Assembly: GCF_000426445.1 (NCBI RefSeq)
Contig: NZ_AUFJ01000011.1
Span: 124,001 to 188,000 of the forward strand
Origin: Brevibacterium album DSM 18261
Lineage (GTDB): Bacteria; Actinomycetota; Actinomycetes; Actinomycetales; Brevibacteriaceae
Direction: 5' to 3'
DNA: 64,000 bases
Below are positions 48,301 to 57,391 of the stretch, piece after piece. The translations under genes and the position numbers were made by a program. Position 1 is the first letter of the stretch. Every line of letters starts with the position of its first letter. The notes under the pieces are model-generated. The model ran no database searches. It was not told the origin of the DNA and saw nothing but the letters and a program-made list of their open reading frames with translations.

Positions 48301-51300
48301 GACCTGCCTCCGCACGCACGCATCCCGAACTCCCCCACTCCGGGAGGCCTCCCGCCCACGGTCTCGCGGACCCCGCCGATGAGCACGATGCCTGCGGTCT
48401 CGCCTTCGTCGCACGCTACCGCGGCGAGGCCGATCACGCCGTCGTCGTCCAGGCGCTCACCGCGCTGCGGAACATGGAGCACCGCGGGGGAGTGGGCGGC
48501 GACGAGGGCACGGGCGACGGCGCGGGCATCAATGTGCAGGTCCCGCACGCCTTCCTCTCCGCCGTCACGGACTTCGCGCTGCCGGGCGCCGGCGAATACG
48601 CCGTCGGCACGGCGTTCCTCGACGCCGCGGATCCGGCCGGCGGCCGTGCGCTCGTGGAGGAGCTCGCCCGTGAAGAGGCCCTCACCGTGCTCGGCTGGCG
48701 CGAGGTGCCGGTGGAGCCTGCGGTGCTGGGCGCCTCGGCGCGGGCGGCGATGCCGCACTTCGCCCAGGTCTTCCTCGCAGCGGATCCGGACCGCCCCCTC
48801 CGGACCGCGGAGAACGGCGAGGCGGATCCCTGGGCGCTCGACCGGCGCGCGTTCGCACTCCGCAAGCGCGCCGAGCGGGCCGGCGTGTACTTCCCCTCGC
48901 TGTCCACGCGCACGCTCGTGTACAAGGGCATGGTGAGCACGGGACAGCTCGAGCCGTTCTACCCGGACCTCTCGGACCCGCGGTTCGCCACCCGGATCGC
49001 GATCGTCCACTCGCGCTTCTCCACAAACACCTTCCCGTCCTGGCCGCTCGCGCAGCCATTCCGGATGCTCGCGCACAACGGCGAGATCAACACGGTGCGC
49101 GGCAACCGCAACTGGATGGCCGCCCGGGAGTCCGAGCTCGCCTCCCCGCTCCTGGCCTCCCCGGACGGGGACGGCTCCAATGCGGACCTCGCGCGGCTGT
49201 TCCCCGTCGTCAACCCGCACCTGTCCGATTCCGGCACGCTCGACGAGGTGCTCGAGCTCCTCGTGATGTCCGGCCGTTCGCTGCCGCACGCGATGGCGAT
49301 GCTCATCCCCGAGGCGTGGCAGTCCGATCCCCACGTCTCCGAGCAGCGGCGCGCGTTCTACCGCTATCACGCCCTCCTCATGGAGGCCTGGGACGGTCCC
49401 GCGTGCGTCTCCTTCACCGACGGGGAGCTCGTGGGCGCGGTGCTGGACCGCAACGGCCTGCGGCCGGCGCGGTACACGCTCACGGACGACACCGTCGTCC
49501 TCGCGAGCGAGACCGGCGTCATCGACCTGCCCGAGGACCGGGTGCTGGCCCGCGGCCGGGTGCGCCCCGGCCGCATGTTCCTCGTCGACACGGCCGCCGG
49601 CCGGATCGTCTCCGACACCGAGATCAAGGCGCGGCTGGGGGCTGAGGCGCCCTATGACGCATGGGTGGCCGAGACGACGATGGCGCTCGGGGAGCTGCCC
49701 GAGCGCGAGCGCGTCACCTACCCCCACGCCTCGGTCGAGCGGCGCCAGCGCACGTTCGGCTACACGGACGAGGAGCTGCGCATCCTCATCGGCCCGATGG
49801 CGGAGACGGGCGCGGAGCCGCTCGGCGCGATGGGCTCCGACACCCCCGTAGCGGCCTTCGCCGAGCGTCCCCGGCTGCTCTTCGACTACTTCGCGCAGAG
49901 CTTCGCACAGGTGACGAATCCGCCGCTCGACGCGATCCGCGAGGCGCTCGTCACCTCCGTGAGCGTGGGGATCGGCAGCGAGGGCAATCTGCTGGCGGCC
50001 GGACCGCAGGACATCTTCCAGGTGGACCTGCCCTACCCCGTCATCGACAACGAGCACCTCGCGGCGTTCGTCCACCTCCCGCCCGAGCGGTCGCACGGCG
50101 GCAGGGGGACCGCGACCTCGGTCCTGCGGGCCCGCTACCGGCCCGGCGGCGGCGAGAGCCTCGGCCGGCGCCTCGCCGATCTCTGCTCCGCGGCGGACGA
50201 GGCGATCGAGCGCGGTGCGCGGTTCCTCGTGATCTCCGACCGGGACTCGAACGCCGAGCTCGCGCCGATCCCCTCGCTGCTCGCGACCTCGGCCCTGCAC
50301 CACCACCTCATCCGCAACCGGACCCGCACGCGCGTGTCGCTGCTCGTCGAGGCCGGCGATGTGCGCGAAGTCCACCATGTCGCCGCGCTCATCGGCTACG
50401 GGGCCTCGGCCGTCAACCCCTATCTCGCGATGGAGACCGCCGCGCTCATGGTGCGCGAGGGCCGGATCGCGGGGGTCGACGAGGAGACGGCGGTGCGCAA
50501 CGTCCTGCGCGCGCTCGGCAAGGGCCTCCTCAAGGTCATGTCGAAGATGGGCATCTCGACGGTGCACTCCTATCACGCCGCGCAGACGTTCGAGGCGCTC
50601 GGGCTCTCCTCGGAGCTCGTCGCCGAATACTTCACCGGCACGCGGGCCCGCCTGGAGGGGATCGGCCTCGACGGCATCGCCGCCGAGGTCGAGGCCCGGC
50701 ACCGGCAGGCCTACCCCATGGACTCGAATCCCCTCCCGCACCGGCCGCTCGAGGTCGGCGGCGAGTACTCCTGGCGGCGCGAGGGCCCGCCGCACCTCTT
50801 CGACCCGGAGACGGTGTTCCGTCTCCAGCACTCCACCCGCACGCGGCAGTACGGGATCTTCAAGGACTACACGGCGCGGGTGGATGCGCAGGCCGAGGAG
50901 CTGCTCACCCTCCGCGGCCTCTTCGATCTGCGGCCGGCCGAGGGCGGGCCGGTCCCGCTCGAGGAGGTCGAGCCGGTGTCCGCGATCGTCAGGCGCTTCT
51001 CGACGGGCGCCATGAGCTACGGCTCGCTCTCGCAGGAGGCGCACGAGACGCTCGCGATCGCGATGAACCGCCTGGGCGCGAAGTCGAACACGGGCGAGGG
51101 CGGCGAGGACGTCGAGCGCCTCCTCGATCCCGAACGGCGGTCGGCGATCAAGCAGGTGGCGAGCGGGCGGTTCGGCGTCACGAGCCTCTACCTCACCGAG
51201 GCCGACGACATCCAGATCAAGATGGCCCAGGGGGCGAAGCCGGGCGAGGGCGGACAGCTGCCTCCGTCCAAGGTCTACCCCTGGGTGGCGCGCACGCGGC

Positions 51301-52955
51301 ACGCCACGCCCGGGGTGGGGCTGATCTCGCCCCCGCCGCACCACGACATCTACTCGATCGAGGACCTCGCGCAGCTCATCCACGACCTCAAGCGCGCCAA
51401 TCCGGCCGCCCGCGTCCACGTCAAGCTCGTCGCCTCGTCCGGCGTCGGCACGGTGGCCTCAGGCGTGGCGAAGGCGCAGGCGGACGTCGTGCTCATCTCC
51501 GGGCACGACGGCGGCACCGGCGCGAGCCCGCTCAACTCGCTCAAGCACGCGGGCGTGCCGTGGGAGCTCGGACTGGCCGAGGCGCAGCAGACGCTCATCC
51601 AGTCGGGGCTGCGCGAGCGCGTCTCCGTGCAGGTCGACGGCCAGCTCAAGACGGGCCGGGACGTCGTCATCGCAGCGCTCCTGGGGGCGGAGGAGTTCGG
51701 CTTCGCGACCGCGCCGCTCGTGGTGAGCGGCTGCATCCTCATGCGCGTGTGCCACAAGGACACGTGCCCCGTGGGCGTCGCGACCCAGAACCCGGAGCTG
51801 CGCGGCCGCTTCAGCGGGAAGCCGGAGTTCGTCATCACGTTCTTCGAGTACATCGCGCAGGAGGTGCGGGAGCTGCTCGCCGAGCTCGGCTTCCGGAGCC
51901 TGGACGAGGCGATCGGCCAGGTGGAGCGGCTCGACCGCAGGCGGGCGATCCGCCACTGGAAGGCCGCGGGCCTCGATGTGAGCGACATCCTCACCGTCCC
52001 GGTGACCGCGGCCGGGGAGACCGCCGTGGTGCGCAAGCGCACGGTGGGACAGGACCACCGGCTCGGGGAGCACTTCGACGCCCCGCTCATCGCCGAGGCC
52101 GCCGAGGCGATCCGCGCCCGCCGCCCGCTCGTGCTCACGCGGACGGTGACGAACGTGGACCGCTCGGTGGGCACGATGCTCGGGCACAGGGTCACCGCCG
52201 AGCACGGCACGGACCTGCTCGGCGACGACACCATCGAGCTGCGGCTCACCGGCAGCGCGGGGCAGTCCCTGGGCGCCTTCCTGCCGGCCGGCGTGACGAT
52301 CACGCACACGGGCGATGCCAACGACTACGTGGGCAAGGGGCTCTCGGGCGGCATCGTCTCCGCGGCGCCGGCGCCCAGCGGCGTCGTGGGGGCGGCGGAC
52401 CTCCGCCCCGAGGACCATGTGATCGCGGGGAACGTGATCGGCTACGGGGCCACCTCGGGCCGCCTCTTCCTCTCGGGCCAGGTGGGCGAGCGGTTCCTCG
52501 TCCGGAACTCCGGTGCCGTCGCGGTGGCCGAGGGGGTGGGCGACCACGCCCTCGAGTACATGACGGGCGGCACCGCAGTGGTGCTCGGGCCCGTGGGGAG
52601 GAACTTCGCCGCGGGCATGTCCGGCGGCACCGCCTACCTCCTCGACTTCAATCCGGACCGGCTCAACCGCGAGGACAGGGCAGCCGGCCGGTTCCGGCTG
52701 CGGGCGCTCTCCGGGGCGGAGACCGATGAGCTGCACGGCATCCTCGCCGAGCACCTCGCGCGCACCGGCTCGCCGCTCACGGCCTCGCTCTTCGCCTCGC
52801 TCGACCGCGGCGAAGACGTGTTCGGCCGCTTCACCACCCTCGTCCCCGCCGATTTCCTCTCCGTCACCGCCATCCGCGCGGCCGCGGAGGCCGACGGCGC
52901 CGATCCCGACGGTCCAGAGGCCTGGACCCGCATCCTGGAGACCACCCATGGCTGA
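48297..52955 (+). CDS. gltB: Glutamate synthase (NADPH) large subunit
   Basis: GltB transfers the glutamine amide to 2-oxoglutarate. The 1552-residue product has a 32-residue propeptide whose removal would expose the catalytic Cys33 (EHDACGLAFV) of the class II amidotransferase domain. A central domain, the FMN synthase domain (SYGSLSQEAHETLAIAMNRL), the 3Fe-4S cysteines in GCILMRVCHKDTCPVG, and the C-terminal beta-helix domain (GLSGGIVSA, GERFLVRNSG) follow. ATG 48297 follows GGAAGGG by about 10 nt. gltD overlaps by 8 nt. The gene lies under a clear promoter. Confidence 0.96.
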   Translation: MRPASARTHPELPHSGRPPAHGLADPADEHDACGLAFVARYRGEADHAVVVQALTALRNMEHRGGVGGDEGTGDGAGINVQVPHAFLSAVTDFALPGAGEYAVGTAFLDAADPAGGRALVEELAREEALTVLGWREVPVEPAVLGASARAAMPHFAQVFLAADPDRPLRTAENGEADPWALDRRAFALRKRAERAGVYFPSLSTRTLVYKGMVSTGQLEPFYPDLSDPRFATRIAIVHSRFSTNTFPSWPLAQPFRMLAHNGEINTVRGNRNWMAARESELASPLLASPDGDGSNADLARLFPVVNPHLSDSGTLDEVLELLVMSGRSLPHAMAMLIPEAWQSDPHVSEQRRAFYRYHALLMEAWDGPACVSFTDGELVGAVLDRNGLRPARYTLTDDTVVLASETGVIDLPEDRVLARGRVRPGRMFLVDTAAGRIVSDTEIKARLGAEAPYDAWVAETTMALGELPERERVTYPHASVERRQRTFGYTDEELRILIGPMAETGAEPLGAMGSDTPVAAFAERPRLLFDYFAQSFAQVTNPPLDAIREALVTSVSVGIGSEGNLLAAGPQDIFQVDLPYPVIDNEHLAAFVHLPPERSHGGRGTATSVLRARYRPGGGESLGRRLADLCSAADEAIERGARFLVISDRDSNAELAPIPSLLATSALHHHLIRNRTRTRVSLLVEAGDVREVHHVAALIGYGASAVNPYLAMETAALMVREGRIAGVDEETAVRNVLRALGKGLLKVMSKMGISTVHSYHAAQTFEALGLSSELVAEYFTGTRARLEGIGLDGIAAEVEARHRQAYPMDSNPLPHRPLEVGGEYSWRREGPPHLFDPETVFRLQHSTRTRQYGIFKDYTARVDAQAEELLTLRGLFDLRPAEGGPVPLEEVEPVSAIVRRFSTGAMSYGSLSQEAHETLAIAMNRLGAKSNTGEGGEDVERLLDPERRSAIKQVASGRFGVTSLYLTEADDIQIKMAQGAKPGEGGQLPPSKVYPWVARTRHATPGVGLISPPPHHDIYSIEDLAQLIHDLKRANPAARVHVKLVASSGVGTVASGVAKAQADVVLISGHDGGTGASPLNSLKHAGVPWELGLAEAQQTLIQSGLRERVSVQVDGQLKTGRDVVIAALLGAEEFGFATAPLVVSGCILMRVCHKDTCPVGVATQNPELRGRFSGKPEFVITFFEYIAQEVRELLAELGFRSLDEAIGQVERLDRRRAIRHWKAAGLDVSDILTVPVTAAGETAVVRKRTVGQDHRLGEHFDAPLIAEAAEAIRARRPLVLTRTVTNVDRSVGTMLGHRVTAEHGTDLLGDDTIELRLTGSAGQSLGAFLPAGVTITHTGDANDYVGKGLSGGIVSAAPAPSGVVGAADLRPEDHVIAGNVIGYGATSGRLFLSGQVGERFLVRNSGAVAVAEGVGDHALEYMTGGTAVVLGPVGRNFAAGMSGGTAYLLDFNPDRLNREDRAAGRFRLRALSGAETDELHGILAEHLARTGSPLTASLFASLDRGEDVFGRFTTLVPADFLSVTAIRAAAEADGADPDGPEAWTRILETTHG

Positions 52956-54402
52956 TCCCACCGGCTTCCTCACCGTCCGCGAGCGCGAACTCCCGCCCAA
53001 GCGCCCTGTCCCGCTGCGCCTCCTCGACCACCGGGAGATCCAGCAGCGGCAGGACGGTGCGGCGTTCATCCGCCAGGCCGGCCGCTGCATGGACTGCGGT
53101 GTGCCGTTCTGCCACCGCGGCTGCCCGCTCGGCAACCTCATCCCGGAGTTCAACGACGCGATGTGGCGGGGGCAGACGGCGCGTGCGAGCGAGCTCCTGC
53201 ACGCGACGAACAACTTCCCCGAGTTCACGGGCCGGGCCTGCCCCGCACCGTGCGAGGACTCCTGCGTCCTCGGCATCAACCAGCCCGCCGTGACGATCAA
53301 GAACGTCGAGGTGACGATCATCGACCGCGCCTTCGAGCAGGGGCTCGTGACCCCGCAGGTGCCGGAGCGGATGTCGGGGCGCACCGTGGCCGTCGTGGGC
53401 TCGGGGCCGGCGGGGCTCGCGTGCGCCCAGCAGCTCACGCGCGCCGGGCACGCCGTCGTGGTGTACGAGCGCGAGGACCGGGCAGGCGGCCTGCTCCGCT
53501 ACGGCATCCCGGACTTCAAGCTCGAGAAGCACCACATCGACCGCAGGCTCGAGCAGATGCGCGCCGAGGGCACCCGGTTCCGCACCGGGATCGAGGTGGG
53601 CGTCGATCTGAGCTGGGAGGAGCTGGCCGCGCGCGTCGATGCGGTCGTCGTGTGCACGGGTGCGGTCGTGCCCCGCGAGCTCGCGGTGCCCGGCGCCGAG
53701 CTCGACGGCGTGCACTTCGCGATGGACTACCTCGTGCCGGCCAACCGCCGGCAGGCCGGCGATGAGCTCGGCGGAGAGCTCATCGACGCGGCGGGGAAGC
53801 ACGTCGTCGTCATCGGCGGCGGCGACACCGGCTCCGACTGCATCGGCACGGCGCTGCGGCAGCAGGCTGCGTCCGTGACGAGCCTCGCGATCGGCAGGCG
53901 CCCGCCCGGGGAGCGGCCCGAGGACCAGCCGTGGCCGACGGTGCCGCGGGTCTTCGAGGTGTCGACGAGCCACGAGGAGGGCGGGGAGCGGCGCTTCCTC
54001 GCCTCGACGGTGCGCGCGGTGGGCGATGAGCACGGGCGCGTGCGCGCGCTCAGCGTCGCCCGCACCGAGTACACGGAGGCCGGCCGTGTGCCGGAGCCGG
54101 GGACGGAGGAGGAGATCCCCGCGGACCTCGTGCTCATCGCGATGGGCTTCTCCGGTCCGGAGACGCAGGCGCTGGAGGACTGGGGGCTCGGCCTCTCCGG
54201 CCGCGTCCTGGGCCGGGCGGCCGACTACTCCACGGCGCTGCCCGGCGTGTTCGTCGCCGGCGACGCCGGACGCGGGCAGTCGCTCATCGTGTGGGCGATC
54301 GCCGAGGGCCGCGCGGCCGCTGCGGCCGTCGACGCGCACCTCAGCGGTGCCACGGCGCTGCCCTCGCCGGTGACCGCGCATGATCGGGCGCTCGCGGTGT
54401 GA
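52948..54402 (+). CDS. gltD: Glutamate synthase small subunit
   Basis: GltD passes electrons from NADPH to GltB through FAD and iron-sulphur clusters. The 484-residue product has N-terminal cysteine clusters (CMDCGVPFCHRGCPLGN and CPAPCEDSC), the FAD-binding VVGSGPAGLACAQQL, the NADPH-binding VIGGGDTGSDC, and the final GVFVAGDAGRGQSLIVWAI motif. It overlaps gltB by 8 nt. Confidence 0.96.
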   Translation: MADPTGFLTVRERELPPKRPVPLRLLDHREIQQRQDGAAFIRQAGRCMDCGVPFCHRGCPLGNLIPEFNDAMWRGQTARASELLHATNNFPEFTGRACPAPCEDSCVLGINQPAVTIKNVEVTIIDRAFEQGLVTPQVPERMSGRTVAVVGSGPAGLACAQQLTRAGHAVVVYEREDRAGGLLRYGIPDFKLEKHHIDRRLEQMRAEGTRFRTGIEVGVDLSWEELAARVDAVVVCTGAVVPRELAVPGAELDGVHFAMDYLVPANRRQAGDELGGELIDAAGKHVVVIGGGDTGSDCIGTALRQQAASVTSLAIGRRPPGERPEDQPWPTVPRVFEVSTSHEEGGERRFLASTVRAVGDEHGRVRALSVARTEYTEAGRVPEPGTEEEIPADLVLIAMGFSGPETQALEDWGLGLSGRVLGRAADYSTALPGVFVAGDAGRGQSLIVWAIAEGRAAAAAVDAHLSGATALPSPVTAHDRALAV

Positions 54403-54439
54403 GGGGTGCCGGGCGGCTCTGACCAGCGGAGGGATGGAC

Positions 54440-54445
54440 TAGGCT
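54440..54445 (+). promoter_or_regulatory. -10 element for leaderless pyk transcript
   Basis: TAGGCT ends 6 nt before ATG 54452. TCTGAC (54418-54423) at 16-bp spacing may be the -35. Confidence 0.6.
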
Positions 54446-54451
54446 GGAGCC

Positions 54452-55918
54452 ATGAGGCATGCCAAGATCGTCGCCACGCTCGGACCCGCCCAGAACTCCT
54501 ACGAGGACATGCGCGCCCTGATCGACGAGGGCATGAATGTCGCGCGCTTCAACCTGAGCCACGGCACGCACGAGGACCACGCCGTGCGGCTGGACTGGCT
54601 GCGGCGGGCGGCGCACGACTCGGGGCGCACGGTCGGGGCGCTCCTGGACCTCCAGGGCCCCAAGATCAGAGTGGGCAGGTTCGCGGACGGGCGGAAGCCG
54701 GAGCTCGCCGAGGGCGCGCGCTTCACGATCACGACGCGCGAGGTCGCAGGCGACGCCGAGGCCGTCTCCACGACCTACGCCGGGCTGCCGGGCGATGTGG
54801 AGCCCGGCGACCCGCTGCTCATCGACGACGGCAGGATCCGCCTGCGCGCCGTCGAGGTCACGGACACCGATGTCGTCACGGAGGTCGAGATCGCCGGCCG
54901 GATCTCCGACCACAAGGGCATCAACCTCCCGGGTGTGGCCGTCTCCGTCCCGGCCATGAGCGAGAAGGACGTCGACGATCTGCGCTGGGGCCTGCGCGCG
55001 GGCGTGGACTGGGTGGCTCTGAGCTTCGTGCGCAGCGCGGAGGACGCCCAGGACGTGCGCGCCATCATGGCCGAGGAGGGCGTGTTCGTCCCGCTCATGG
55101 CGAAGCTCGAGAAGCCGCAGGCGGTCGATAACCTGCGCGCGATCATCGATGCCTTCGACGGCATCATGGTGGCGCGCGGGGACCTCGGGGTGGAGCTGCC
55201 GCTCGAGGACGTGCCGATCGTGCAGAAGGAGGCCGTCGAGCTCGCGCGCCGGCAGGCCAAGCCCGTCATCGTCGCGACCCAGATGCTCGAGTCCATGATC
55301 GACTCGCCGCGTCCCACCCGCGCCGAGGCCAGCGACTGCGCGAACGCGGTGCTCGACGGCGCGGATGCGCTCATGCTCTCGGGGGAGACGTCGGTCGGCG
55401 CGCACTGGCGCGAGGCGGTGCGCACTATGGCCCGGATCATCGAGTCCACGGAGCAGCGCGGCCTCGATCGGATCCCGCCGCTGGGCACGGAGCCGCACAC
55501 GCGCGGGGGAGCGGTGACCGCGGCGGCGGTGCAGATCGCCGAGCAGCTCGGCATCGACCTGCTGTGCACGTTCACGCAGTCCGGCGACTCCGTGCGGCGC
55601 ATGTCCCGCCTGCGCCAGCGGCGGCCCGTGCTCGCCTTCACCCCGGAGGAGAAGGTGGCGAATCAGCTGGAGCTGAGCTGGGGGGTCGTCTCCCACCTCG
55701 TGCGGCAGGTCCACCACACCGACCAGATGGCGCGCCAGGTCGACCGGACCCTGCTGCAGCAGGGGATCGCGGACGAGGGCTCGCTGTGCGTCATCGTGGC
55801 GGGCTCGCCTCCCGGCATCCCCGGCTCGACCAATGCGCTGCGGATCCACCAGCTCGGCGATGCCCTCCGCGGTGCGACCGCGGCCTATCGCGACGAGGTG
55901 GACGACGAAGGGATCTGA
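54452..55918 (+). CDS. pyk: Pyruvate kinase
   Basis: Pyk makes ATP and pyruvate from phosphoenolpyruvate. The 488-residue product starts with RHAKIVATLGPAQNSYEDM and has NLSHGTHEDH, DLQGPKIRVG, the catalytic Lys/Glu block MAKLEKPQAV, GIMVARGDLGVE, and the Thr/Met-rich ATQMLESMI and LMLSGETSVG, then a C-terminal regulatory domain. The TAGGCT box 6 nt before ATG suggests a leaderless mRNA, although GGAG in the gap could also act as a weak ribosome binding site. Confidence 0.96.
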   Translation: MRHAKIVATLGPAQNSYEDMRALIDEGMNVARFNLSHGTHEDHAVRLDWLRRAAHDSGRTVGALLDLQGPKIRVGRFADGRKPELAEGARFTITTREVAGDAEAVSTTYAGLPGDVEPGDPLLIDDGRIRLRAVEVTDTDVVTEVEIAGRISDHKGINLPGVAVSVPAMSEKDVDDLRWGLRAGVDWVALSFVRSAEDAQDVRAIMAEEGVFVPLMAKLEKPQAVDNLRAIIDAFDGIMVARGDLGVELPLEDVPIVQKEAVELARRQAKPVIVATQMLESMIDSPRPTRAEASDCANAVLDGADALMLSGETSVGAHWREAVRTMARIIESTEQRGLDRIPPLGTEPHTRGGAVTAAAVQIAEQLGIDLLCTFTQSGDSVRRMSRLRQRRPVLAFTPEEKVANQLELSWGVVSHLVRQVHHTDQMARQVDRTLLQQGIADEGSLCVIVAGSPPGIPGSTNALRIHQLGDALRGATAAYRDEVDDEGI

Positions 55919-55932
55919 GCGGGTCGGGCTCG

Positions 55933-55986
55933 ACGTATGCGGTCTCTGCGCGTGCAGCCCTGCTGCGACGCAGTTAGCACATACGT
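55933..55986. terminator. Nested stem-loop between pyk and tRNA-Leu
   Basis: ACGTATG (55933-55939) pairs with CATACGT (55980-55986), CTGCG (55946-55950) with CGCAG (55969-55973) and GCAG (55954-55957) with CTGC (55963-55966), forming a three-tier hairpin between convergent pyk and the tRNA gene. It could end transcription from both sides. Confidence 0.45.
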
Positions 55987-56011
55987 GCGGTGATCGCTCT
56001 CAAGACGACTG

Positions 56012-56093
56012 TGCCGGATGAGGGACTCGAACCCTCACGCCCGAAGGCGGCGCATTTTGAGTGCGCTGCGTCTGCCGATTCCGCCAATCCGGC
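56012..56093 (-). tRNA. tRNA-Leu(CAA)
   Basis: The 82-nt minus-strand sequence folds as a class II tRNA. The acceptor stem pairs GCCGGAT with ATCCGGC, the D region is TGGCGGAATCGGCAGACGC, the anticodon stem GCGCA/TGCGC encloses loop CTCAAAA with anticodon CAA (decodes UUG), a variable arm with GGC..GCC character follows, and the T arm has GGTTCGAGTCCC. The 3' CCA is not encoded. A TACACT box lies about 37 nt upstream on the minus strand. Confidence 0.96.
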
Positions 56094-56129
56094 CGCGCCC
56101 GCCGCACTCCTGCGCGCGGGCACCACAGC

Positions 56130-56135
56130 AGTGTA
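56130..56135 (-). promoter_or_regulatory. Putative -10 element of tRNA-Leu
   Basis: On the minus strand TACACT lies 37 nt before the tRNA 5' end, allowing a short processed leader. The -35 is not clear. Confidence 0.5.
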
Positions 56136-56191
56136 GACGAGGTCACGCCGCGAACCGAAGTCCGCGCGCGCCGCAGCACGGCTCAGGGCGG

Positions 56192-56197
56192 TAGCAT
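56192..56197 (+). promoter_or_regulatory. -10 element for leaderless pdtaR transcript
   Basis: TAGCAT ends 7 nt before the GTG at 56205. The ATG at 56196 overlaps the box and cannot be in such a transcript. Confidence 0.6.
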
Positions 56198-56204
56198 GGT
56201 GGGC

Positions 56205-56825
56205 GTGAGTGAAACAGAGAAGACTTCGAACTCCGGCACAGGACCAGTGAAGCGCGTCGTCGTCGCCGAGGACGAGGCGGTGATCCGGCTCGACATCGTC
56301 GAGATGCTGCGCGAGGTGGGCTACGACGTGGTCGGCGAGGCCGCCGACGGCGAGTCCGCCATCCGCCTGGCCGAGGAGCTGCGCCCCGACCTCGTGGTCA
56401 TGGACATCAAGATGCCCGTCCTCGACGGCATCTCCGCGGCCGAGCGGATCGTCTCGGCCCGCATCGCGCCCGTGGTCCTCCTCACGGCCTTCTCCCAGAA
56501 GGAGCTCGTCGAGCGCGCCCGCGACGCCGGCGCGATGGCCTACGTCGTCAAGCCGTTCTCCTCGAACGATCTGCTGCCGGCCCTCGAGATCGCCCTCTCG
56601 CGCCACGCGGAGATCACCGCGCTCGAGACCGAGATCTCCGATCTCACCGACCGCTTCGAGACCCGCAAGCTCGTCGAGCGCGCCAAGGGCCTCCTCATCT
56701 CGTCGATGGGGCTGACCGAGCCGGAGGCCTTCCGCTGGATCCAGAAGACCTCGATGGACCGCCGCCTGACCATGCGCGAGGTCGCGGAGACCGTGCTCTC
56801 GCAGATCGGCGCGAAGAAGGACTGA
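56205..56825 (+). CDS. pdtaR: Response regulator with ANTAR domain (PdtaR-like)
   Basis: PdtaR is phosphorylated by the sensor PdtaS and binds RNA through its ANTAR domain. It controls ethanolamine, lipid and metal-related genes in mycobacteria. The 206-residue product has a receiver domain with acidic residues AEDE, phosphoacceptor Asp67 in DLVVMDIKMP, and Lys in YVVKPFSS. A linker helix and the ANTAR helices (LVERAKGLLISSMGLTE, FRWIQKTSMDRRLTMREVAE) follow. The start GTG 56205 is set by the leaderless promoter. No sensor kinase gene is adjacent, as expected for this orphan pair. Confidence 0.93.
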   Translation: MSETEKTSNSGTGPVKRVVVAEDEAVIRLDIVEMLREVGYDVVGEAADGESAIRLAEELRPDLVVMDIKMPVLDGISAAERIVSARIAPVVLLTAFSQKELVERARDAGAMAYVVKPFSSNDLLPALEIALSRHAEITALETEISDLTDRFETRKLVERAKGLLISSMGLTEPEAFRWIQKTSMDRRLTMREVAETVLSQIGAKKD

Positions 56826-56833
56826 ACTCCGCC

Positions 56834-56850
56834 GAGGGGACGGGCCCCTC
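56834..56850. terminator. Bidirectional hairpin between pdtaR and thioesterase
   Basis: GAGGGG (56834-56839) pairs with CCCCTC (56845-56850) across ACGGG in the 23-base gap between convergent genes. Confidence 0.5.
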
Positions 56851-57295
56851 AGCCGCCCAGCACCATATTGGAGATGCGGACGATCGACAGCAGTCGGTCG
56901 TCCGCATCCGTCATCCTGACCTCGTGGCTGAAGAGGCGCCGCCCGCCGTGCAGCACCTCGGCCCGGGCGAAGACGGTGCCCGCCGTGATCGAGCGCAGAT
57001 GCGTCGCGTTGAGGTCCACGCCCACGACGGCCGTACCCGTGCGCGCGGCCGAGTGCATGGAGGCCAGGGTCTCCGCGATCACCACATGGCCGCCGCCGTG
57101 GAACAGCCCGGCAGGCTGGAGGTTGCCCTCGACGGGGCAGGAGGCCTCCGCGAAGTCGTATCCCAGGCCCGTGAGCTCGATCCCCATCCGCTCCATGAGC
57201 GTGCCGGCCGGCATCGCGAACTGCGCGAGCATCCGCGCACAGTCCTCCGGGGTGGACTCGGGCGTGACGCGGGGAACGGCGGACAGCTGGTGCAT
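56849..57295 (-). CDS. PaaI family hotdog thioesterase
   Basis: This 148-residue single-hotdog protein hydrolyses acyl-CoA thioesters by family knowledge. The core reads GLFHGGGHVVIAETLASMHS (HGG before the active-site helix) and GVDLNATHLRSITAGTVFARAEVLHGGRR. ATG 57295 on the minus strand has GAGGAG 5 nt upstream, and a TAGAGT -10 box lies further up. It is divergent from polA and convergent with pdtaR. The natural substrate is unknown. Confidence 0.88.
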   Translation of the reverse strand: MHQLSAVPRVTPESTPEDCARMLAQFAMPAGTLMERMGIELTGLGYDFAEASCPVEGNLQPAGLFHGGGHVVIAETLASMHSAARTGTAVVGVDLNATHLRSITAGTVFARAEVLHGGRRLFSHEVRMTDADDRLLSIVRISNMVLGG

Positions 57296-57347
57296 GGGGA
57301 CTCCTCTTCTGCGGGCGCCGTTCGTCTGCGGGCGCTGTGCGGTCCTC

Positions 57348-57353
57348 ACTCTA
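57348..57353 (-). promoter_or_regulatory. Putative -10 element of the thioesterase gene
   Basis: On the minus strand TAGAGT fits the TAnnnT pattern and gives a leader of about 45 nt before ATG 57295. Confidence 0.5.
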
Positions 57354-57379
57354 GTCCGGCCCGCGTCCGCGCGGCCCGG

Positions 57380-57385
57380 TAGGCT
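57380..57385 (+). promoter_or_regulatory. -10 element for leaderless polA transcript
   Basis: TAGGCT ends 6 nt before GTG 57392. The divergent thioesterase -10 box lies 26 bases away, so the two promoters share one short region. Confidence 0.6.
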
Positions 57386-57391
57386 GGGGGA

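Noticed and set aside
56012..56093. tRNA-Leu as an attachment site of an integrated element
   Set aside because: There is no integrase nearby, no repeated tRNA 3' end in the window and no foreign-looking genes beside it.
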